A stretch of 64,000 nucleotides of DNA from JAJXXT01 sp963764465 (GCA_963764465.1 CAVXSO010000006.1:682001-746000), one strand, 5' to 3'; counted from the stretch's first letter, positions 18,893 through 28,098 are shown. A program made the numbers and translations. The notes: generated by a model from the sequence alone, not told the origin.

Positions 18893-20179
18893 ATGCGCGC
18901 AAGACTGTCACATCTCCTGCTGGCGACCGCCGCCGCCATCGCCGCGTCCGCTCTCGCCGCCGCGGGCACGGCACAGGCCGCGACGCGCGACATCCGCGTG
19001 CAATGCTACTCGGACGGCAACGAATGCCCCGTCACCAGGGACCTCGCCGCCGAGTTCATGAAGGCGAACCCGGACATCAAGGTCACGATCGACGAAGTCC
19101 CCTACTCCGCCATCCTGCAATCGCTGCCCGTCCAGCTCGCCGCCGGCAAGGGCCCGGACATCGCGCGCGTCACCCTGTTCGGTAACTACGCGCAATATTT
19201 CCTGGACCTCCGCCCCTACCTGAAGGACGCGAAATTCTGGGAGGACACATTCGGCCCCACGCTGGACTGGATGCGCACCTCGCCCGGCGACCACGGCATC
19301 TACGGCATGATGACGCAGCTCACCGTCACCGCGCCGCTCGTGGACAAGACCTTGTTCGAGCAGGCGAAGGTCCCCATCCCCGGCCCCAAGGCCACCTGGG
19401 ATGACTGGGCCGCCGCGGTCGCGAAGGTCGCCAAGGCCACCGGCACACCCGCCGGCATGGCCTGGGACCGCTCCGGCCACCGCTTCGCCGGCCCCGCCAT
19501 CTCCTACGGCGCGAAATACTTCGACGCACAGGGCAACCCCGCCGTCGTGGACGAAGGCTTCAAGGCGATGGCCAAGCGCTTCTATGACTGGAACCTGAAC
19601 GGCACGGTGCAGAAATCCACCTGGGCGGGACAGGCCACCGGATACAAAGATGCGTTCGACGACTTCGCCAACGGCAAGATCGTCATGTACTATTCCGGTT
19701 CCTGGCAGCTCACCCGTCTGCTCAAGCTCGGCAACGCGTTCGACTGGGCCATCGCCGCCAACCCCTGCGGCCCCGCCGCCTGCTCCGGCATGCCCGGCGG
19801 CGCCGCCTTCGTCGCCTTCAAGGAAACGAAGCACCCGCACGCCGTCGCCGCCTTCCTCGATTTCCTCGCCCAGCCCGCCAACTACAGGACGTTCTCCGAG
19901 CGTACCAACAACATCCCCGCCGAGCTTCCCCTGCAGAAGCAGGCGCTGAACTACAACATGCCGCCGGAGGGCAAGGCCGCGATCGCCGCCCTGCTGCAGG
20001 ACGCGGCGACGCTCTCGCCCATCGCCTACCACCTCCAGGGCTACCGCTTCGCCGGCGCCATCTTCGGCGCCACCGCGGACCGCATCGGCCAGGCCATCGC
20101 CGGCTCGATGACGCTGGACCAGGCCTACGCGCGCATCACCGAGGACATCAAAACAGCCCTCGCCACCGCGAAGAAATGA
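18893..20179 (+). CDS. Periplasmic sugar-binding protein, UgpB/MalE-like (family 1)
   Basis: A 428-residue extracellular solute-binding protein of family 1. Signal peptide: LLLATAAAIAASALAAAGTAQA with cleavage after AQA. The mature chain has the expected first strand (RDIRVQCYSD), and GPDIARVTLFGNYAQYFLDL and NGKIVMYYSGSWQL are ligand-cleft elements typical of family 1. A strong GGAGGAA precedes the ATG at 18893. It is the first gene of a four-gene operon with ATGA overlaps. Family members bind sugars, glycerol-3-phosphate or polyols; the ligand is not deducible. Confidence 0.9.
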   Translation: MRARLSHLLLATAAAIAASALAAAGTAQAATRDIRVQCYSDGNECPVTRDLAAEFMKANPDIKVTIDEVPYSAILQSLPVQLAAGKGPDIARVTLFGNYAQYFLDLRPYLKDAKFWEDTFGPTLDWMRTSPGDHGIYGMMTQLTVTAPLVDKTLFEQAKVPIPGPKATWDDWAAAVAKVAKATGTPAGMAWDRSGHRFAGPAISYGAKYFDAQGNPAVVDEGFKAMAKRFYDWNLNGTVQKSTWAGQATGYKDAFDDFANGKIVMYYSGSWQLTRLLKLGNAFDWAIAANPCGPAACSGMPGGAAFVAFKETKHPHAVAAFLDFLAQPANYRTFSERTNNIPAELPLQKQALNYNMPPEGKAAIAALLQDAATLSPIAYHLQGYRFAGAIFGATADRIGQAIAGSMTLDQAYARITEDIKTALATAKK

Positions 20180-21177
20180 GCATCGTGGCCCCCGGCCAGG
20201 CGCTGCGCCGTGCCACCGGCGTGGTCTTCGCCGGGGCCATGAACCTGCTCGAGGCCCCGATGCGCGCGGCACAGAACAACCTGCGCGGCGGGCGCATCGG
20301 CTGGGTCTTCGTCACGCCCAATCTCGTCGTCTTCGGCCTCTTCACCTTCCTGCCGATCGCGATCGACTTCATCTACGCCGCGACCGGCGGCAACCAGCTC
20401 TTCCCCGCGGATCGCCCCTATGTCGGCGCCGCCAACCTCAAGGCGCTGCTCACCTGCAAGGATTATTTCGATCCCAACACATGCGTGCGGGACCTGTTCT
20501 GGCACGGCGTCTTCAACACCGCGAAATTCGTCGTCCTCCAGGTCGGCCTCATGGTCGTCCTCAGCCTGGTCACGGCCCTCGCCCTCAACCGCCCAGGCCG
20601 CGCGCGCGGCCTCCTGCGCGCCGTGTTCTTCTACCCCGTCCTGCTCTCCCCCGTCGTCGTCGCCCTGATCTGGAAATGGGTGCTGCAGCGCTACGGCGTG
20701 CTCAACGCCGTCCTCGCCGCCGGCGGCCTCGCCACGCATGACTGGCTGCTCAACGGCACCAGCGCCTTCTTCTGGTCGGTCTTCGTCAGCATCTGGGCGC
20801 ATATGGGCTTCTACACGCTCATCCTTCTGGCAGGGCTCCAGGCCATCCCGCGGGACGTCTACGAAGCCGCCTCGATGGACGCGACACCCCCCTGGCGCCG
20901 TTTCCGCCGCATCACCCTGCCGCTGCTGATGCCCAGCCTCCTCGTCGTCCTCGTCCTCGCGCTCATCCGCGCCGTGCAGATCTTCGACGAGGTCTACGTC
21001 CTCACTGGCGGCGGCCCGGGCACGGCGACCACCTATCTCGTCCAGTTCATCTACCAGACCGGCTTCGCCCAGCAGGTGCGGGAATACGGCATCGCCGCCG
21101 CCGCCTCCCTGCTACTCGCCGCGGTCCTCATGGCGCTGACCGTCCTGCAACTCCGTCTCACGAGATCCCGGACATGA
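20176..21177 (+). CDS. Sugar ABC importer permease, UgpA/MalF-like
   Basis: A 333-residue inner-membrane permease with about six core helices and an N-terminal cytoplasmic segment of about 40 residues. The EAA coupling motif is EAASMDATPPWRRFRRITLPLLMPSLLVVL (about residues 232-260). GGGPGTATTYLVQFIYQTGF is the following conserved block of this family. Start by ATGA overlap with the binding protein. A periplasmic loop of about 40 residues (NQLFPADRPYVGAANLKALLTCKDYFDPNTC) contains two Cys that could pair. Confidence 0.92.
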   Translation: MSIVAPGQALRRATGVVFAGAMNLLEAPMRAAQNNLRGGRIGWVFVTPNLVVFGLFTFLPIAIDFIYAATGGNQLFPADRPYVGAANLKALLTCKDYFDPNTCVRDLFWHGVFNTAKFVVLQVGLMVVLSLVTALALNRPGRARGLLRAVFFYPVLLSPVVVALIWKWVLQRYGVLNAVLAAGGLATHDWLLNGTSAFFWSVFVSIWAHMGFYTLILLAGLQAIPRDVYEAASMDATPPWRRFRRITLPLLMPSLLVVLVLALIRAVQIFDEVYVLTGGGPGTATTYLVQFIYQTGFAQQVREYGIAAAASLLLAAVLMALTVLQLRLTRSRT

Positions 21178-22253
21178 GCGGAATGTTCCGCATGCTCACC
21201 GCCCGCCGCGGCCGCCTCGGGCGCGACTGGACGGACTGGGCGGCACTCGCCTACCTCCTGCTCGGCGTGCTGGTGATGTTCCTGCCCGTGCTCTGGCTCT
21301 TCGCCAGCTCGCTCAAGAGCGAGCAGGCCCTCAACGCCTTCCCGCCCAGCTTCCTGCCGTGGGAGCCCGCGCAGGTCACCGTCCCCGGCCACGACGGCAA
21401 GCTCCCCCTCATGCAAATCACCGCCGACGTGCCGGGGGGGCCCCACGCGGGCGAGCGCCTAGCGGAACTCCGCCATATCGGCCTCATGGCCCAGATGCTG
21501 GACCCCGCCCAGGCTGGTCAGAATGGGGGCGGCGACGTCATCCGCGTCCCCGTGAAGGACCTCAGGCCCGTCGAACAGCTCCACGCCTCCTGGTCCAACT
21601 TCACCGACCTGGTCCGCCGCTTCAACTTCCTCGGCTACTTCAAGAACTCCGTCCTCATCACCACGCTCGCCACCCTCATCACGCTGCTGGTGAACTCCAT
21701 GGCCGCCTTCGCCCTCAGCAAGTACCGCTTCGCCGGCCGCGACGCCGTCTTCGGCCTCATGCTCGCAACGCTCATGGTCCCCCCCACCATCGTCCTCGTC
21801 CCCAACTTCCTCATCGCCGCGCGGCTCGATCTCGTGAACTCCATCTGGGGCGTCATCTGGCCAGGTGTCGCCACCCCCACCGGCGTCTTCCTGCTGCGCC
21901 AGTACATGCTCACCATCCCCGACGACCTCATCGAGGCCGCGCGCATGGACAACGCCTCGGAGTGGCGCATCTACTGGCGCATCGTCCTGCCCCTGTCCGC
22001 CCCGGCACTCGCGGTGCTCGCCATCTTCTCCGTGATGTGGCGCTGGAACGACTTCCTCTGGCCCATGGTCGTGCTCAACCGTTCGGAGGTGTTCACGTTG
22101 CCGCTGGCCCTCTTCGCCTTCCAGGGCGACCTGCAGACGCAATGGCACTACCTGCTGGCGATGACGGTCCTCACGCTTCTGCCCATCACCATCATCTTCC
22201 TCTTCCTGCAACGATCGATCACCCAGGGCATCGCCTCGGCAGGCGTGAAATGA
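21174..22253 (+). CDS. Sugar ABC importer permease, UgpE/MalG-like, with a long first periplasmic loop
   Basis: A 359-residue permease, longer than the usual 270-300. The extra length is a periplasmic loop of about 100 residues after helix 1 (from SEQALNAFPPS to SWSNFTDLVRRF). That loop includes a Pro/Gly-rich stretch VPGHDGKLPLMQITADVPGGP. Some MalG-like permeases have such insertions; it may contact the binding protein. The coupling loop EAARMDNASEWRIYWRIVLPLSAPALAVL is intact. Overlaps both neighbours by ATGA. Confidence 0.9.
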   Translation: MSGMFRMLTARRGRLGRDWTDWAALAYLLLGVLVMFLPVLWLFASSLKSEQALNAFPPSFLPWEPAQVTVPGHDGKLPLMQITADVPGGPHAGERLAELRHIGLMAQMLDPAQAGQNGGGDVIRVPVKDLRPVEQLHASWSNFTDLVRRFNFLGYFKNSVLITTLATLITLLVNSMAAFALSKYRFAGRDAVFGLMLATLMVPPTIVLVPNFLIAARLDLVNSIWGVIWPGVATPTGVFLLRQYMLTIPDDLIEAARMDNASEWRIYWRIVLPLSAPALAVLAIFSVMWRWNDFLWPMVVLNRSEVFTLPLALFAFQGDLQTQWHYLLAMTVLTLLPITIIFLFLQRSITQGIASAGVK

Positions 22254-23356
22254 GCCCGACCCCGATGCTCCGGCTGGAAAAAATCGGCAAATCCTACGGC
22301 ACCGTCACCGTCATGCGCGACGTCACCTTCGACGTCGCACCGGGAGAGTTCATCGTCTTCGTCGGCCCCTCCGGCTGCGGCAAATCGACGCTCCTGCGCA
22401 TGATCTGCGGGCTCGAGACCGTCAGCACCGGCCGCATCGAGATCGAGGGCAAGCTTGCCAACGACATCCCCGCGGCGAACCGCGGCCTCGCCCTCGTCTT
22501 CCAGTCCTACGCGCTCTACCCGCACATGACGGTGCGCCAGAACATGGCGTTCGGCCTGGAAAACCTCCGCACGCCAAAAGCGGAAATCGAGCGCCGCGTG
22601 GCCGAGGCCGCGCGCATGCTCCGCCTCGAATCCCTCCTCGCCCGCCGCCCCACGCAGCTTTCCGGCGGCCAGCGCCAGCGCGTGGCCATCGGGCGGGCCA
22701 TCGTGCGCGAGCCCCGCATCTTCCTCTTCGACGAACCGCTTTCAAATCTCGACGCGGAACTGCGCGTCGAAATGCGCGGCGAGCTCACGGACCTGCACCG
22801 CCGCCTCGCCGCCACCATGATCTACGTCACCCACGACCAGGTGGAGGCGATGACCATGGCGGACCGCATCGTCGTGCTGCGCGCGGGCCAGGTCGAACAG
22901 GTCGGCCATCCGCTCGATCTCTACAACCACCCGCAGAATCGTTTCGTCGCTGGCTTCATCGGCTCGCCGCGCATGAACTTCCTCGATGGCCGCGTCACCA
23001 GCAGCGAAGCCGGATGGACCACCATCGAGGTCGAAGCCATCGGCCCCATCCGCGCCCCCGGCACGCTCCCCATCGGCACGGCGGCCACCATCGGCATCCG
23101 CCCCGAACACGTCGGGGCAGGACATTCCGATGCCGCACCAACCAGCCCCGCCGGTGGCCCGCTCAACGTCATCCACGGCCACGCCGCCAGCATCGAGCAG
23201 CACGGCGGCACTTCCTTCGTCCGCCTCGCCACCCCCGCCCTCAACCTCCAGATCCCCGGCCAGACCCCGATCCGCCTCGGCGACCCCGTTGCCGCCACCC
23301 TCCCCCCCGAGCGCCTGCACCTCTTCAACGCCGAGGGCAACCGCGTCACCAGCTAG
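22250..23356 (+). CDS. Sugar ABC importer ATPase, UgpC/MalK-like
   Basis: A 368-residue ATPase with the C-terminal regulatory (TOBE/MalK) domain. Walker A GPSGCGKST (about residues 40-48), signature LSGGQRQRVAIGRAI, Walker B IFLFDEPLSNLD and switch YVTHDQVEAM are all intact. FIGSPRMNFLDG marks the start of the C-terminal domain. The ATG at 22250 overlaps the permease stop; no earlier start is credible. It completes the operon binding protein-permease-permease-ATPase. Confidence 0.94.
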   Translation: MSPTPMLRLEKIGKSYGTVTVMRDVTFDVAPGEFIVFVGPSGCGKSTLLRMICGLETVSTGRIEIEGKLANDIPAANRGLALVFQSYALYPHMTVRQNMAFGLENLRTPKAEIERRVAEAARMLRLESLLARRPTQLSGGQRQRVAIGRAIVREPRIFLFDEPLSNLDAELRVEMRGELTDLHRRLAATMIYVTHDQVEAMTMADRIVVLRAGQVEQVGHPLDLYNHPQNRFVAGFIGSPRMNFLDGRVTSSEAGWTTIEVEAIGPIRAPGTLPIGTAATIGIRPEHVGAGHSDAAPTSPAGGPLNVIHGHAASIEQHGGTSFVRLATPALNLQIPGQTPIRLGDPVAATLPPERLHLFNAEGNRVTS

Positions 23357-23465
23357 GCCCGTGTCAGGCCCTGCCACCGCCTCGCCCGCCTCGTCGCGTC
23401 CCCGCCGTTGCCCGCACCCCCCAGGCCGATGGGCCACCGATTGACCGCGCCGCGCGTCACCGCCG

Positions 23466-23792
23466 ATGATCCGCCCGCACGGCACCCCGCAACGGAGGCA
23501 CACGATCGTCGCCAGCCCCGCAACCATTCAGGCCGAACGCGATCGCGAATGGCAGCAGACGCGGCAATACTGGACGCACGTCAACATCGGCGCGCTCACC
23601 GTGACCAACACCGCCGTCGCCGGCGTGCAGGTGCGCATCCGCACCGAAGGCGGCAGCGCGCTGGCATCGTTGCACCAGCGCAGCATCCGCCACGCCGTCG
23701 AGGATGTCGCCGAGGTGTTTGCCGGCCGCCTTTCCGGCAAGGCCTACGGCGCGCCGGTCAACAATGCCTGCAACAGCCTCGGCGGTCCCTGA
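23466..23792 (+). CDS. Hypothetical protein, small
   Basis: A 108-residue open frame that I do not recognise. The N-terminal 20 residues are basic and low-complexity, while residues 20-105 look protein-like: QAERDREWQQTRQYWTHVNIGALTVTNTAVAGVQVRIRTEGG, then a helix HAVEDVAEVFAGRLSGKA. There is no signal peptide or membrane segment. It lies between the sugar importer operon and the convergent binding-protein gene. A downstream start would give a shorter, more convincing protein, but no clear ribosome site decides this. Confidence 0.45.
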   Translation: MIRPHGTPQRRHTIVASPATIQAERDREWQQTRQYWTHVNIGALTVTNTAVAGVQVRIRTEGGSALASLHQRSIRHAVEDVAEVFAGRLSGKAYGAPVNNACNSLGGP

Positions 23793-23805
23793 AGCGCGGC
23801 CAGCC

Positions 23806-25461
23806 TCACCCCCCACCCGCCGGCCGCCAGTCCTCGATCCACATCGTGGCGAAGCTGCGCATCTTCGGCGGCAGGATGCCGTCGATCGTCTTCGGCACGA
23901 TATACGGCTCCGCAACGAAGAACAGCGGCAGCTCCGGCAGGTCCACGGCGTAGATATCGAGGATCGTCTTCCAATCCGCGTACCGCTTTTTCGGATCGAG
24001 TTCCGTGCGCGCCGCCTCCAGCGCCGCGTCCATCGCCTTGTTCCGGTACCCCATGTAGTTCTGCCCGAACCAGTTGTTCGCCTGCGTCGGGATCATCGCG
24101 GAATCGAACGCGTAGTACGGCACGTAGTCCGGCGGCGGCACGGAGGTGAACATCACCATCCCGGAAAAATTCCGCTTGCGCAGCGTATCGCCGAACAGCG
24201 TCCGCGCCGCCTCGTTCTTGATGTCGAGCTTCACCCCGATTACCTTGAACTCGCTCTGCAGCACCTGCTCCACCAGCTCGCGCTGCACGTTCCCCGCCGT
24301 GGTCGTGAGCGTGATCTCGAACCGCTCCCCCTTCGGGCTCACCAGCACGCCACCCGGCCCCGGCCTGAACCCCGCCTGCGCCAACAGCCGTTTCGCTTCC
24401 GCCACATCGAACGGCCAGGTCTTCGTGCCCTCGTGCCAGCCGAACTGCGAGGGTGCGAGAAACGACCGCGCCACCGGCTGCGTGCCGCCGAACAGCTTGC
24501 GCACGATCGTCTCCCGGTCGATCGCCATCAGCAGCGCCTGGCGCACCCGCCGGTCCGCCAGCAGCGGGTTATCCAGGTTCAGCGCCAGGTGCTCGTAGGA
24601 CAGCGTCGGCTCATAGAAATAGGTGAAGCGCCCCGGGTAATCCTTCTGCATCCCGATCGCCTGGTTCACCGTGAGCCCGAGTGCGGAGCTGATCATGTCC
24701 ACATCACCCGAAAGCGCGTTCGCCTGCAGGCTCGCGGTGTTCTCGAGCAGCCTGGTCCCGATCTCCCGCCACGCCGGCTTCGTGCCCTTCCAGTACTCGT
24801 TCGGCACCAGCGTGATGCTCTGGTTGCGCACGAACTTGCCGATGCGGTACGGCCCGTCCCAGAGCCCGGGATTGGTCGGGTCCGTGTTGTAGGCGCTCGC
24901 ATGCTCGTATTCGAGCGGCGATGTCGCGCTCGCGAGGATCCTTGCCTCCACGTGCTCGGGCAGCGGCGTCGGGATCAGCCGTGCATAGTCGTAGCGCGTG
25001 GCATCGAGGCGTATCAGCACCGTATGGGCGTCGAGCGCCTTCACCTCGGTCACGTTCGGCGTCTTGCCCACCGTCTGCGCCACTTTCTGCGCGAAGACGA
25101 TATCCGCGGCCGTCACCGGCACCCCGTCGGCCCAGAAGATGTCGGAACGAAGGTGAAACGTCACCTCCATCCCCTTCCCGCCACCGGGCAGGTCCACCAC
25201 CTTCGCCAGCCCGTTCCCCCGCCTCGGCACCTCGGTGCAAAGGATGCAGATCACGTTGCCCGCCATGTCGAAGCTCACCACCGGCCGCAACGCCGCGTCC
25301 TCGACATAGGCCTTGGCCGATGTCGCGGAGATATCCGGGTGCATGTCCGGCGGAAACTGCGACATCCCGATGGTCAGCGTCCCCGGCGCCCGCGCCAGCG
25401 CCATCCCCGCCATCAGCCACCAGGCCCCAACGCAGCCCAGCCGCACCAAACCCAATCGCAT
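23806..25461 (-). CDS. Family 5 (peptide/nickel-type) solute-binding protein
   Basis: A 551-residue periplasmic binding protein of the DppA/OppA class. The signal peptide is MRLGLVRLGCVGAWWLMAGMALARA. The family 5 landmarks are present: VTFHLRSDIFWADGVPVTAADIVFA near residue 120, and a C-terminal lobe with FFVAEPYIVPKTIDGI. GAGGAGAGAGGG precedes the ATG at 25461; 21 further upstream codons are open but lie after the previous stop and look non-coding. It is third in a minus-strand operon after BtpA/SgcQ and the PfkB kinase, spaced 13 bp from the kinase. No permease or ATPase follows, so it must borrow another transporter or lie apart from its partners. Confidence 0.88.
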   Translation of the reverse strand: MRLGLVRLGCVGAWWLMAGMALARAPGTLTIGMSQFPPDMHPDISATSAKAYVEDAALRPVVSFDMAGNVICILCTEVPRRGNGLAKVVDLPGGGKGMEVTFHLRSDIFWADGVPVTAADIVFAQKVAQTVGKTPNVTEVKALDAHTVLIRLDATRYDYARLIPTPLPEHVEARILASATSPLEYEHASAYNTDPTNPGLWDGPYRIGKFVRNQSITLVPNEYWKGTKPAWREIGTRLLENTASLQANALSGDVDMISSALGLTVNQAIGMQKDYPGRFTYFYEPTLSYEHLALNLDNPLLADRRVRQALLMAIDRETIVRKLFGGTQPVARSFLAPSQFGWHEGTKTWPFDVAEAKRLLAQAGFRPGPGGVLVSPKGERFEITLTTTAGNVQRELVEQVLQSEFKVIGVKLDIKNEAARTLFGDTLRKRNFSGMVMFTSVPPPDYVPYYAFDSAMIPTQANNWFGQNYMGYRNKAMDAALEAARTELDPKKRYADWKTILDIYAVDLPELPLFFVAEPYIVPKTIDGILPPKMRSFATMWIEDWRPAGGG

Positions 25462-25474
25462 GATCCCTCTCTCC

Positions 25475-26449
25475 TCAGCCAGCCCCGACGCGCAACGCCC
25501 GCCACGCATGAGCACATTCATCACGCGATGGAAACGAGCCCAGGCACCCCTCCCGCCCCACGGACATCGCCGCCAGGACCTGCGCCAGGCCTATCGCCGC
25601 CTCCATCCCCACGCCCTCCAGCAATGCCGCCGCCAGCGCCCCGCAGAACACGTCGCCGGCCCCCGTCGTATCCACCACCCGCGCCGCCGGCGCCTTGAGG
25701 CGCATCAATTCCCCGCCGGCGCACCACACCACGCCCTCGCCCCCGAGCGTGACGACAACCTCCGCCCCGCCCGCCGCGAGCCGCCGCGCCGCGTCCTCCG
25801 CCGCCCCGCCCGCGATCTGCCCGGCCTCCACCTCGTTCACCACCAGCACGCAGCCCGCCGGCAACGCCGGCAACCCCCACCGCACCGGCGCCAGGTTCAG
25901 CACCACCCGCCCCACGCCGAACGCCGCCACCGTCGCCTCGCGCGAGAGGTTGCCCTGCAGCAGCACCACGTCCCCCGCCTCCGCCACGCCGAGGAAGTCC
26001 CGCACCTCGCCCGGCGTCAGCGCCTGCGCGCACGCCCCGGTGCTGACGATCGCGTTCGCCCCATCCGCCGCGACCAGCAGCACGGAGATGTCGGTCGGCA
26101 CTTCCTTCGCCGGAAGGCTCACCTCCGCCAACCCGTCGCCGGCAAGCGCCTCGCCCGCCAGCGCCGCGCCGATCTCCGCCCGCTCCGCCCCCACGGGTGC
26201 CAGCAACCGCACGCGCGCCCCCGTCGCCGCCGCCACCCGCGCCGCCACCACTGCCTGGTTCAGCCCCTTGCCGCCGGCCGCGCGCCGCGCCGGCCCCGTC
26301 GCGATCAGCGTCTCCCCCGGCAGCGGCAGCCGCGCCACCGGCAGCGTCACGTCCACCGAGGCATTCCCCACCACATGCACCGTCCCTCTGGGCATCATCC
26401 CGCTGGGCACCATCCCTCCGGGCACCATCCCTCTGGGCACCATCCCCAT
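25475..26449 (-). CDS. PfkB/ribokinase-family carbohydrate kinase with a repeat-encoded N-terminus
   Basis: A PfkB-family kinase that phosphorylates a sugar or nucleoside with ATP. The two signatures are present: AAGGKGLNQAVVAARVA near the N-terminus (binding of the sugar) and DTTGAGDVFCGAL near the C-terminus, whose Asp of GAGD is the catalytic base. Start choice is uncertain: in-frame ATGs occur at 26449, 26443, 26428, 26413, 26398 and 26395, because a 15-bp tandem repeat encodes repeats of GMVPR/GMVPG. The two innermost starts give about 307 residues, the usual length; the outermost, 9 bases after the upstream stop, would add 17 repeat residues. Co-transcribed with BtpA/SgcQ. Confidence 0.85.
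   Translation of the reverse strand: MGMVPRGMVPGGMVPSGMMPRGTVHVVGNASVDVTLPVARLPLPGETLIATGPARRAAGGKGLNQAVVAARVAAATGARVRLLAPVGAERAEIGAALAGEALAGDGLAEVSLPAKEVPTDISVLLVAADGANAIVSTGACAQALTPGEVRDFLGVAEAGDVVLLQGNLSREATVAAFGVGRVVLNLAPVRWGLPALPAGCVLVVNEVEAGQIAGGAAEDAARRLAAGGAEVVVTLGGEGVVWCAGGELMRLKAPAARVVDTTGAGDVFCGALAAALLEGVGMEAAIGLAQVLAAMSVGREGCLGSFPSRDECAHAWRALRVGAG
26384..26443. repeat. Tandem repeat, four 15-bp units at the start of the kinase gene
   Basis: Four consecutive 15-mers of the form ccctctgggcaccat occupy 26384-26398, 26399-26413, 26414-26428 and 26429-26443, differing at two or three positions. Each unit ends in CAT, so read on the minus strand each supplies an in-frame ATG preceded by a purine-rich AGAGGG or similar. 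Unit gain or loss would change the number of start codons without changing frame. Confidence 0.92.
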
Positions 26450-26457
26450 CGCGGCCG

Positions 26458-27294
26458 CTAGCCGCGCACCCGCCGCACCTCGTCCATGAAGGCCCGCGCC
26501 CGGTCGGGATCGACGTCGTTCCACCACACGCCGTCGCGCTTCAGCCAGCTCGCGACGATCACCGCGTCCGCCACGTCCAGGATGCCGCCCACGTTCGCCG
26601 GGTTCACGCCGCTGCCCACCGCCACCGGCAGCGCCGTCCCCGCCGCGATCGCCCTGAGCTCGTCCAGGCTCGCCGCATCCCCGGTCCGGTTGCCGGTCGC
26701 GATCGCCACGTCCGCGTCGAAAAACTCCACATCCCGCGCCAGCTCGCCGAGCGGCCGGTCCGCGGTGATCGCGTGCGCCCCGTGCTTCACGTGCACGTCG
26801 GCGAACACACGCACCTCCTTCGCCCGCAGCATGGCGCGGTAGCGTGTCGCCGCCGCCGCCTCGCCCTCGACGAACCCCTCGTTCGCCACATAGGCATTCG
26901 CCCACTGGTTCACGCGGATGAAGGCACACCCCGCCGCCTTCGCAACCGCCAGCGCCGGCAGCGCCGCGTTCGCCAGCACGTTGATCCCCACCGCGCAGCG
27001 CGCCTCCATCCGCACCGCCCGCGCGATCACCGCCATCGCCGCCACCGTCTCGTGCCCGATGGCGCCCGGCTTCGCGAATGGAATGTCGCCGTGGTTCTCC
27101 ACGATCAGCCCGTCCACCCCCGCCGCCCGATACCGCCCCGCCTCCGCCAGCGCATGCGTCACCAGGTCGTCCACGCTCGCCCCCTCATAGTCCGGCGCCC
27201 CCGGCAGCGCGCGCAGATGGATCACGCCGATCACCGCCTTGCGCCGCGAGAACAGCGCCTCGACCGCGTTCGCCTTCGCCTTGAAAACCGCCAT
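26458..27294 (-). CDS. BtpA/SgcQ family TIM-barrel protein
   Basis: A 278-residue protein of the BtpA/SgcQ family. The opening VIGVIHLRALPGAPDYEGAS is the family signature, followed by VDGLIVENHGDIPF, NVLANAALPALAVAKAAG, FIRVNQWANAYVANEGFVEG, FADVHVKHGAHA and a phosphate-binding-like GSGVNPANVGGIL. BtpA itself is needed for photosystem I assembly in cyanobacteria, and SgcQ belongs to a sugar phosphotransferase cluster in E. coli, so the biochemical role is not settled. Here the kinase next door suggests an aldolase/isomerase-type step on a phosphorylated compound (inference). First gene of a three-gene operon; divergent from the DUF2161 gene. Confidence 0.88.
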   Translation of the reverse strand: MAVFKAKANAVEALFSRRKAVIGVIHLRALPGAPDYEGASVDDLVTHALAEAGRYRAAGVDGLIVENHGDIPFAKPGAIGHETVAAMAVIARAVRMEARCAVGINVLANAALPALAVAKAAGCAFIRVNQWANAYVANEGFVEGEAAAATRYRAMLRAKEVRVFADVHVKHGAHAITADRPLGELARDVEFFDADVAIATGNRTGDAASLDELRAIAAGTALPVAVGSGVNPANVGGILDVADAVIVASWLKRDGVWWNDVDPDRARAFMDEVRRVRG

Positions 27295-27387
27295 GCAACG
27301 CCCCTCCCGTCTGACCGCCCCCCGCGGTTTGACGGTAAGTCCCGCGCGCCCGATCCTCCACCCCCAATCTTTCAGGAACCCGGAGTC

Positions 27388-28098
27388 GTGCCGACCAGGC
27401 TCGCGGCGGAAACCGCGCTCTATGCCCCCGTCAAGCGCTTCCTCGAATCCCTCGGCTTCGAGGCCAAGGGCGAGATCCGCGGCTGCGACGTCGTGGCGTT
27501 GCGCGCATGCGCGCCGGACGACGGGCGCGCGGGCGAACGCGGCCCGGACGTCGTCATCGCGGAACTCAAGCGCGGCCTCACGCTGGAGCTCGTACTCCAG
27601 GCCGTGGACCGCATGCCACTCGCCGACGAAGTCTGGATGGCCATCCCCACCAACCGCCGCGGCCCGGACAAGCGCGCGCTGCGCCTCTGCCGCCTCCTCG
27701 GCCTCGGTCTCCTGTCCATCGGCAAGCGCGGCGGCGTCGCGGTTCTCAGCGAGCCAGGTCCCTACCAGCCCCGCCGCAACGCCAAGCGCCGCGGCGCCCT
27801 CATCGCGGAGTTCCAGCGCCGCCAGGGCGACCCCACGCCCGGCGGCTCAACCCGCAGGCCGATCATGACCGCCTACCGCCAGGCCGCCCTTGCCTGCGCC
27901 GCCGCGCTCCGCGACGGGCCCCTGCGCCCGCGCGACCTGCGCCCCATCGCGGACAACGCCCCCGCCATCCTCGCCCGCAACGTCTATGGCTGGTTCCGCC
28001 GCGAGCGCCCCGGCCTCTACGCCCTCGCCCCCGAGGGCCACGCGGCGCTTGCCGCCTTCCCCGACAAGGAGACCGCCCCATGGCATTCCGCATCCTGA
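27388..28098 (+). CDS. DUF2161 family putative PD-(D/E)XK-type nuclease-like protein
   Basis: A 236-residue protein. The core motif PDVVIAELKRG gives D54, E59 and K61, the D...(E)xK triad of the PD-(D/E)XK fold, preceded by an acidic residue in GCDVVAL (D34). Residues 60-125 carry VDRMPLADEVWMAIPTNRRGPDKRALRLCRLLGLGLLSIG, characteristic of DUF2161. The C-terminal 80 residues form a separate basic winged-helix-like region ending in WFRRERPGLYALAPEGHAAL. The start is GTG at 27388 after a GGAG element. It overlaps the next gene by 19 bp. Nuclease activity is predicted, not shown. Confidence 0.82.
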   Translation: MPTRLAAETALYAPVKRFLESLGFEAKGEIRGCDVVALRACAPDDGRAGERGPDVVIAELKRGLTLELVLQAVDRMPLADEVWMAIPTNRRGPDKRALRLCRLLGLGLLSIGKRGGVAVLSEPGPYQPRRNAKRRGALIAEFQRRQGDPTPGGSTRRPIMTAYRQAALACAAALRDGPLRPRDLRPIADNAPAILARNVYGWFRRERPGLYALAPEGHAALAAFPDKETAPWHSAS

